Source of the DNA: Chitinophagia bacterium
Lineage (GTDB): Bacteria; Bacteroidota; Bacteroidia; Chitinophagales; Chitinophagaceae
Direction: 5' to 3'
DNA length: 9,754 nucleotides
Assembly: GCA_010027295.1 (NCBI GenBank)
Contig: RGVM01000057.1
Span: 1 to 9,754, forward strand
This document shows positions 1 through 4,660 of this stretch, piece by piece (the first letter of the stretch is position 1; each line of letters starts with the position of its first letter). The notes under the pieces were generated by a model. That model was not told the DNA's origin. It searched no databases and worked only from the letters and a program-made list of their open reading frames with translations. The position numbers and the translations under genes were made by a program.

Positions 1-717
1 ATCACCGAGATCGACTCGCTGTTCTCGAACAACGGTGCCTATTTCCGCCGCATCGGCAGCGACTACTACCGCCACTTCCAGCGTGGCTACGCCGGCGTGA
101 ACCCCGCCAACGGCGAGGCCCTCTGGTACACATCCGATGCGAAGGACTCCACCACGAACGTCTTCACGACGGCCCTGCCCCGCCTCGTCTCCGGCAGCGC
201 GCTGCCGAAGTTCTACGGAGGCATGACCAACAGCATGTCCTACAAGAACTTCCAGCTCAGCTTCCAGGTCTACGTATTCTGGGGCAACAAGATCTACGAC
301 GAGTACGGCTACCTGCAGAAGACCGACGCGAACCTGGGCTTCTCCGACCAGAGCAACGGCCTCAGCCGCTACGAGTTCTACCGTCGGTGGACGACGCCGG
401 GACAGGTCACGGACGTACCCAAGCCCGTGTTCCTGGGCACCCAGTCGTCGGCAGGCAGCTATGAGAGCACCCGGTTCCTCTACGACGGCAGCTATGTGCG
501 TCTGCGGGACGTATCGCTCTCCTACACGGTGCCCAAGGCCGTGCTGGCCAAGGCCAGGGTATCCAGCGCGAAGGCCTACCTGAGGGCGCAGAACCTCTAC
601 ACCTGGGTGAAGGACAAGCGCTACAACACCGACCCCGAAGTCACGATCGACGGCGTCATGTCGCAGCGTCCGCCCGTGTTCAGGACGCTGCTCATCGGCA
701 TCGACCTGACCTTCTAA
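1..717 (+). CDS. SusC/RagA-type TonB-dependent receptor, C-terminal part (5' end outside window)
   Basis: The frame is open from the first base to a TAA at 715-717, giving 238 residues with no start, so the signal peptide, plug and most of the barrel lie to the left of the window. The visible part is outer-membrane beta-barrel: alternating aromatic strands, the SusC-like stretch ALPKFYGGMTNSMSYKNFQL (about residues 71-90), then a late-barrel LRDVSLSYTVPKAVL and RAQNLYTWVK, ending in GIDLTF with the terminal phenylalanine typical of outer-membrane barrels. SusC proteins form TonB-driven channels that import oligosaccharides or peptides captured by a partner SusD lipoprotein. That partner follows 30 bases downstream on the same strand with no terminator between, so the two are co-transcribed. 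The substrate cannot be read from this fragment. A GTG at 97 is an internal codon, not a start. Confidence 0.93.
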   Translation: MTEIDSLFSNNGAYFRRIGSDYYRHFQRGYAGVNPANGEALWYTSDAKDSTTNVFTTALPRLVSGSALPKFYGGMTNSMSYKNFQLSFQVYVFWGNKIYDEYGYLQKTDANLGFSDQSNGLSRYEFYRRWTTPGQVTDVPKPVFLGTQSSAGSYESTRFLYDGSYVRLRDVSLSYTVPKAVLAKARVSSAKAYLRAQNLYTWVKDKRYNTDPEVTIDGVMSQRPPVFRTLLIGIDLTF

Positions 718-747
718 CCCCATCGAATAACCGAACAAGCACGCACA

Positions 748-2343
748 ATGAAACGCATACTCACATTCCTTCCGCTGTCGGCCCTGCTGCTGACGATGGG
801 CTGCGGGAAGAACTTCCTGGACCTGAAGCCGCAGCAGAACGTCTTCGCGGAGGACGTTTTCTCGAGCCTCCCCACGGCCAGGGCCGCCGTCAACGGCCTC
901 TACTCCCTCATGCAGTCGTACAGCTACTATGGCCGCGACGCACTCGTGATTCCCGAGGTGCTGTCCGACAACGCCACGCGCAGCGTACGCACGGGCAACC
1001 GATACACCGGCATGAACACGATGACCCACACGGCCACCGACGCCAATGTCAGCCGCATGTGGAACCAGATGTACCAGGTGGTGACTTCGGCCAACAACAT
1101 CATCGCCAACGAGGAGAAGCTGCGGGGCATCATCACGCCCCTCCAGCAGGAGGAGTTCGGACAGCTCATCGGGGAGGCCTACGCCGTGCGCGCGCTGGCC
1201 TACTTCGACCTAGTCAAGTTCTTCGCCCGACCCCTCAACCACACGGCCGACGGGTCGCACCTCGGCGTGCCGCTGGTGCTGAAACCTGTACTGAATGTAA
1301 CCGAAGTGGTCTACCCGGCCCGCAACACCGCCAAGGAGGTCTATGACCAGATCTACAAGGACATCGCCGAGGCCCTCAAGCGCCTGCCCACCACGGGTGA
1401 CGTGTACTGGAACGGCAGCATCAACCCGTCCTTCGCGAGGATCCGCATGAACCGCTGGGGCACGCTGGCGCTGCAGGCCCGCGTGGCCGTCTTCCGCGAG
1501 GACTGGAACACGGCCGTCACCGCCGCCACGGCCGTGATAGGCTCCGGCAGGTACAGCCTCCTGCCCTACGGCTCGATGGTGCAGGACTTCCGCACCCCCA
1601 ACAACAACGAGTCGATCTTCGAGGTCGCCAACAACACCAATGACAACCCCGGCACCGACGGCATCGCATATCTCTGCAGCCAGCAGGGCTACGGCGAGAT
1701 GCTCGGCACACGGACGACGATGAACAGCCGCAGCACGGGCACGACGCTCACCACTTTCCGCGCCCTCTACGAGGCCTACAGCGCCACCGACGTGCGCCGC
1801 AACTTCGTCGCCCTCGGCAACCGGAATTCCATCGGCGGGGAGACCAACGTCCCCCTCGCCCTCAAGTACACCAACATCGTCACCTTCCTCGAGAACATCA
1901 AAGTGCTCAGGCTCTCCGAGATGTACCTCTCCCGTGGCGAGGCACTGGCCCGCCTGGCCGTGCAGAACAACGACAACACTGCACTGAACGCCTCGCTGGT
2001 CGACATCAACCTCGTCCGGAAGATACGCGACACGGCGTCCGCCACCCGTCCCTTTGCGGCCTCGCTGCTCGCCACGCCGCCCACGGGGAGCATCCGGGCA
2101 ACGGCATACCTGGACAGCATCATCGTCGAGCGCCGAAAGGAATTCGCGCTGGAGGGCCAGAGGCTCTTCGACCTCAACCGGACGAAGACCAACTATGTCA
2201 AGATAAACTCGGCAGGCAACTCCTTGTCGAGGCTCATCGACTACAACGCCACTACCAACAGCTACTATGTGCGCACCATACTGCCCATCCCTGTGACACA
2301 GGTGCAGAACAATCCCAACATGGTGCAGAACCCCGGGTTCTGA
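748..2343 (+). CDS. SusD/RagB-family surface lipoprotein (first pair)
   Basis: This 531-residue protein is the expected length for a SusD-like nutrient-binding lipoprotein. It starts with a hydrophobic signal ending in LLLTMGC, making Cys19 the likely lipidated residue; threonine at -3 is a loose but acceptable Bacteroidota lipobox. After CGKNFLDLKPQ come the SusD N-terminal helical region (ANNIIANEE, then GEAYAVRALAYFDLVKFFARP, about 115-162) and the C-terminal SusD_RagB region (VLRLSEMYLSRGEALARLA, about 386-404; ERRKEFALEGQRLFDLNR, 461-478; ILPIP near 511; ending MVQNPGF). Such proteins sit on the outer face of the outer membrane as the lid of the SusC channel and bind the ligand. The ATG is the only start that supplies the lipoprotein signal; no Shine-Dalgarno sequence precedes it, as is normal in this phylum. 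It is the last gene of its operon, followed by a strong terminator. The long opposite-strand open frame across it is a GC-bias shadow. Confidence 0.95.
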   Translation: MKRILTFLPLSALLLTMGCGKNFLDLKPQQNVFAEDVFSSLPTARAAVNGLYSLMQSYSYYGRDALVIPEVLSDNATRSVRTGNRYTGMNTMTHTATDANVSRMWNQMYQVVTSANNIIANEEKLRGIITPLQQEEFGQLIGEAYAVRALAYFDLVKFFARPLNHTADGSHLGVPLVLKPVLNVTEVVYPARNTAKEVYDQIYKDIAEALKRLPTTGDVYWNGSINPSFARIRMNRWGTLALQARVAVFREDWNTAVTAATAVIGSGRYSLLPYGSMVQDFRTPNNNESIFEVANNTNDNPGTDGIAYLCSQQGYGEMLGTRTTMNSRSTGTTLTTFRALYEAYSATDVRRNFVALGNRNSIGGETNVPLALKYTNIVTFLENIKVLRLSEMYLSRGEALARLAVQNNDNTALNASLVDINLVRKIRDTASATRPFAASLLATPPTGSIRATAYLDSIIVERRKEFALEGQRLFDLNRTKTNYVKINSAGNSLSRLIDYNATTNSYYVRTILPIPVTQVQNNPNMVQNPGF

Positions 2344-2363
2344 GCCCACATCTCACACATGCG

Positions 2364-2395
2364 AAAGCGCGAAGGACAATCCTTCGCGCTTTTTT
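2364..2395 (+). terminator. Intrinsic terminator after the first susCD operon
   Basis: A perfect 13-bp stem (2364-2376 with 2380-2392) closes a three-base CAA loop. The T run continues to 2395, so the RNA ends as a strong hairpin plus U tract. It lies 20 bases after the susD stop. The convergent GGT-family gene ends at 2436 and has no other hairpin of its own, so this stem may also stop transcription from the right, although on that strand only a very short U run is available. Confidence 0.92.
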
Positions 2396-2435
2396 CATTC
2401 ATATGCAGCGGTATGTGTTCCCGGGCTGATGCCGG

Positions 2436-4013
2436 TCAATCGAGTCCCTCGGCAGAACCGCCCCAGTCGGGATCGGCGGCACCCACCCAGCGCCCATCCG
2501 ACAGATGTTGCAGCATATGCACTCGTCCGAACTGCGCGGCCGTACGCACGAGCTCCGACTTAACCCCCTTTGACTGCAGCCGACGCAGGGTTTCGGCTTC
2601 TTTCCAATACACGCCCGGATGCCCTTCGATGAGCAGCCTGTCCGGCATCTGGTAGACGCGTGCCGCTGCCAATGCCTCCGTCAGGGGGAGTCCCTGGTCA
2701 ACGATGCGGCTGATGACCTGCACGATGGCAGGCACGATGCGGGCTCCGCCGGCGGCGCCGAGCACCAGGACGGGCTTCCCGTCTTTCAACAGGATGACGG
2801 GAGTGATGTGCGAGGCCGCCCGCTCACCGGCCCGGACGGTGCCCAGGTAGGGACCCATCGTGGTGGCGAAAAGGAATCCGAAGCGCTCGGAGGCGACCTT
2901 GGAGCCCATCACCGGTCCCAGCGACTGCGTGACGGAGACGGCATTGCCCTCCCGGTCCGTCACCGTGAAATGCGTCGTGTGACCGTTTCCGCTATCTTCC
3001 ATCCCCCCATCCAGCGGGCGGAGTGCGGGCGGAAGGGTGTCGCGGAGCCGCTTGTCGGCCCAGGAGGGCGTGACGAGGCTGTCCTCCCGGGTTCGCAGCA
3101 GCGGCCTGTCCTCATACGCCCTGTGGTGTACGGAGGCGTGTCGCATCAGGAAGGATGCCTCGTCGAGCGACCGGAGGTCGCTGCGTTCCAGCATGTGCAA
3201 CATCTCAATCACGGTCGCCCCGTAGCAGGGCATGCCCATCGCGGCGACGGTGTAACCGCGGTAGCTGCCGTACAGCATCCGGGCATCCGAAGCCTGGTAG
3301 CCCGACATGTCCGGAAGGGTGAGGAAGCCACCGTGGGTGCCGATCTCTTCGGCCAGGGCGGCCGCCATCCTTCCCTCATAGAAGGACCTCCCATGGTCGC
3401 GTGAGATCCGGCGCATCGTGGCAGCGAGCGCCCGTTGCCGGAACCGTTCTCCGCCCTGGACCACGGTGTCGTGTGGAAGGAAATGCCGGGCGGTACCTGT
3501 GAAACGGCGTTCTTGACGGATGGCCGTCGCCTGACGGGCCGACTCGTCGGGATGCATTAGGTGCCCATGTCTTGCGGAACGTATGGCAGGTCGCATCACG
3601 GCCCTCAGCGGCAGGCGTCCATGGGCCGACTGCATCCGTATGACGCCTTTCACCATGCCCGGGACTCCGATCGTGCCATATCCATCCTCCTCCTCTTTCG
3701 GCTTCCGCACATAGCCGGCAGGGGCCTGCGTGGTGGCGTCGATCCCTGCGACGCCCTGCCCCGGACGGAACCACAAGGCCTGCAGTCGCCCCCCGATGCC
3801 GCTCATGCTCGGCTCCACGACCGATAGCGTGAAGGACACGGCCGCCGCCGCATCGAAGGCGTTGCCGCCACGGCGCAGGATGCGGAGGCCCGCCTCCGTG
3901 GCGAGCGGATGGGCGCTGGCGACCATGCCGCCGGAGGAAGTGTCGCATTTCACCTGGGCCACCGGTCCAGAAGTGACCGACAGCAGCAAGGGTAGTATAA
4001 AATGATTACGCAT
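2436..4013 (-). CDS. Exported gamma-glutamyltranspeptidase-family protein (Ntn hydrolase), divergent substrate site
   Basis: 525 residues from the ATG at 4013. An in-frame start at 4112 adds 33 residues in front of the obvious signal peptide (MRNHFILPLLLSVTSGPVAQ), so the later start is preferred. Family landmarks in order: RGGNAFDAAAAVSFTLSVVEP and SMSGIGG (about 48-75), YGTIGVPGMVKG (112-123), GHTTHFTVTDREGNAVSVTQ (344-363), GAAGGARIV (419-427) and a C-terminal GAADPDWGG. Thr346, the first threonine of TTH, is the predicted self-cleavage site and catalytic nucleophile. This gives a large subunit of about 345 residues and a small one of 180, close to family norms. Family members hydrolyse or transfer gamma-glutamyl groups (for example from glutathione) or act as acylases. 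By eye against the E. coli enzyme, the carboxylate-binding Arg114 is a threonine and Asn411, Gln430 and Asp433 are also replaced, while the Gly-Gly of the oxyanion region is kept. The fold is secure; the exact substrate is not. It should be periplasmic or secreted, and it is convergent with the upstream susD and divergent from the second susC. Confidence 0.9.
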   Translation of the reverse strand: MRNHFILPLLLSVTSGPVAQVKCDTSSGGMVASAHPLATEAGLRILRRGGNAFDAAAAVSFTLSVVEPSMSGIGGRLQALWFRPGQGVAGIDATTQAPAGYVRKPKEEEDGYGTIGVPGMVKGVIRMQSAHGRLPLRAVMRPAIRSARHGHLMHPDESARQATAIRQERRFTGTARHFLPHDTVVQGGERFRQRALAATMRRISRDHGRSFYEGRMAAALAEEIGTHGGFLTLPDMSGYQASDARMLYGSYRGYTVAAMGMPCYGATVIEMLHMLERSDLRSLDEASFLMRHASVHHRAYEDRPLLRTREDSLVTPSWADKRLRDTLPPALRPLDGGMEDSGNGHTTHFTVTDREGNAVSVTQSLGPVMGSKVASERFGFLFATTMGPYLGTVRAGERAASHITPVILLKDGKPVLVLGAAGGARIVPAIVQVISRIVDQGLPLTEALAAARVYQMPDRLLIEGHPGVYWKEAETLRRLQSKGVKSELVRTAAQFGRVHMLQHLSDGRWVGAADPDWGGSAEGLD

Positions 4014-4016
4014 GTG

Positions 4017-4045
4017 CAATGTTAAGAAGAGAAGCGAAGCGCAAA
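4017..4045 (-). promoter_or_regulatory. Possible Bacteroidota-type promoter of the GGT-family gene
   Basis: On the minus strand TTTG (4045-4042) is followed after 17 bases by TAACATTG (4024-4017), one mismatch from the Bacteroidota -7 consensus TAnnTTTG. The ATG at 4013 comes only three bases after this box, so a transcript from here would be leaderless or nearly so. The match is short and could be chance. Confidence 0.27.
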
Positions 4046-4195
4046 ATCGGCAGGCGACATCGAGATAGAACTCCGGAATATCGCAGCTGCAGATTGAAAG
4101 GTCGATGTTCAATCCCGATAAAACTTTGGAGCCGAGAAGACAAGCTATTGAAGACCACCGACAAGTCCCTGATTCCGAGTCCCCATGCTCATGAC

Positions 4196-4211
4196 CTGAG
4201 GCAGGCCTCAG
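4196..4211. repeat. Inverted repeat at the left edge of the first tandem array
   Basis: CTGAGGC (4196-4202) and GCCTCAG (4205-4211) are perfect inverted copies separated by only two bases (AG). With a 2-base centre it is better seen as a DNA palindrome, such as a protein-binding site, than as an RNA hairpin. It overlaps the first, degenerate unit of the 19-base array. Confidence 0.6.
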
Positions 4212-4375
4212 AACCCGGTACAGTTCTCAAAACCGGTGGGACTTCTCAGAACTAGGGGGAGTTCTCAAAACAGGCGTGAGTTCTCAGAACCCGGTATAGT
4301 TCTCAAAATCTGGTATAGTTCTCAAACCCGGTGGGACTTCTCAGAACTAGGGGGAGTTCTCAAAACCGGGGGGAG
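4205..4375. repeat. Tandem array, 19-base period, about nine units (array 1)
   Basis: Eight head-to-tail units of exactly 19 bases begin with TTCTCA at 4224, 4243, 4262, 4281, 4300, 4319, 4338 and 4357. They are preceded by a ninth whose first two bases differ (4205-4223) and perhaps a tenth, strongly degenerate one (4186-4204). The consensus is close to TTCTCARAACCNGGTGGAG. Units at 4243 and 4338 are identical, and those at 4224 and 4319 differ by one base. Where a G precedes a unit, GTTCT-C-AGAAC is a perfect palindrome (4280-4290). No spacers separate the units, so this is not a CRISPR. The period is not a multiple of three, which argues against a coding repeat. Its function is unknown. 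Confidence 0.95.
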
Positions 4376-4434
4376 TTTCCCGACGTAATCGTTTAATTGT
4401 TTAGGAAGATGCCCGCCTATCTTCAACAAAACAT

Positions 4435-4491
4435 CCCACCCTTGGAGGGTACCCCCACCCTTGGAGGGTACCCCCACCTTTGGAGGGTGTG
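4435..4491. repeat. Tandem array, 19-base period, three units (array 2)
   Basis: Two identical units CCCACCCTTGGAGGGTACC (4435-4453 and 4454-4472) are followed by a third with four differences (4473-4491) and possibly a badly decayed fourth (4492-4510, CCCAACC at its start). Each intact unit holds the inverted repeat ACCCT-TGG-AGGGT. The period equals that of array 1, 59 bases to the left, but the unit sequence is different. On opposite strands the two units share a CCCACC core. Confidence 0.93.
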
Positions 4492-4622
4492 CCCAACCGC
4501 GTTCGGCGGAGAAAACGCTTGTAGATACTTGGACATTCACGGCTAACCCGCTCCCGAAACCGTTTTAGTAGAAATTTCGAGACAAACATGAAACACATCG
4601 AGGGCATCCATGTTTCTGAATA

Positions 4623-4630
4623 TACTTTAG
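4623..4630 (+). promoter_or_regulatory. Possible -7 box of the second susCD operon
   Basis: TACTTTAG differs by one base from the Bacteroidota -7 consensus TAnnTTTG and would place the RNA start about 20 bases before the susC ATG at 4657. No convincing TTTG -33 box is seen at the usual distance upstream, so the call is weak. Confidence 0.25.
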
Positions 4631-4645
4631 TGACTACCTAAAAAA

Positions 4646-4660
4646 ATGAACATCAAATGA
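4646..4660 (+). other. Four-codon open frame overlapping the susC start
   Basis: ATG AAC ATC AAA TGA encodes only MNIK. Its stop overlaps the susC start as ATGA (4657-4660), the classic arrangement for translational coupling. It follows a run of A (4640-4645) that could help ribosome loading where no Shine-Dalgarno is used. It may be chance, since any ATG close to the start in this frame would give the same pattern. Confidence 0.2.

Larger units (their letters stand above)
4014..4656. other. Gene-free region between divergent genes, with two tandem-repeat arrays
   Basis: This 643-base stretch separates the starts of the GGT-family gene and the second susC. It is less GC-rich than its surroundings and has no convincing gene. 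Short open frames here (for example 4019-4255 plus and 4322-4540 minus) have no recognisable domain, and the longer ones run through the repeats. Bases 4014-4185 should carry the GGT promoter. Bases 4186-4375 hold the first 19-base array with a degenerate left edge. Bases 4376-4434 are an AT-richer spacer, 4435-4491 the second array, and 4492-4656 the leader and promoter region of the second susC. Confidence 0.85.

Noticed and set aside
1210..2349. 379-codon open frame on the minus strand across the first susD
   Set aside because: It is the mirror of a clear SusD gene in GC-rich DNA. Its protein is dominated by V, G, E and A with no recognisable domain or signal.
2619..3404. 261-codon open frame on the plus strand across the GGT-family gene
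   Set aside because: The opposite strand has all GGT landmarks; this frame is compositional shadow.
4014..4112. Upstream ATG at 4112 as start of the GGT-family protein
   Set aside because: It would place 33 residues with four cysteines before a well-formed signal peptide; the ATG at 4013 gives normal export and length.
4019..4255. 78-codon open frame on the plus strand in the intergenic region
   Set aside because: It runs into array 1, has no domain or signal peptide, and overlaps the expected GGT promoter.
4205..4375. CRISPR array
   Set aside because: Units are contiguous with no unique spacers, only 19 bases long, and no cas genes are present.
4397..4425. Promoter-like TTG - 18 bases - TATCTTCA between the two arrays
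   Set aside because: Two mismatches in the -7 box and more than 200 bases from the susC start; too weak to call.
4205..4491. Plasmid-type iteron origin of replication
   Set aside because: The 19-base direct repeats resemble iterons in length, but there is no replication initiator or partition gene in the window and the context is chromosomal nutrient-uptake genes.
4322..4607. Two minus-strand open frames (72 and 68 codons) through the repeats
   Set aside because: A 19-base period shifts frame at each unit, the overlapping frames read the same repeats differently, and no domain is visible.
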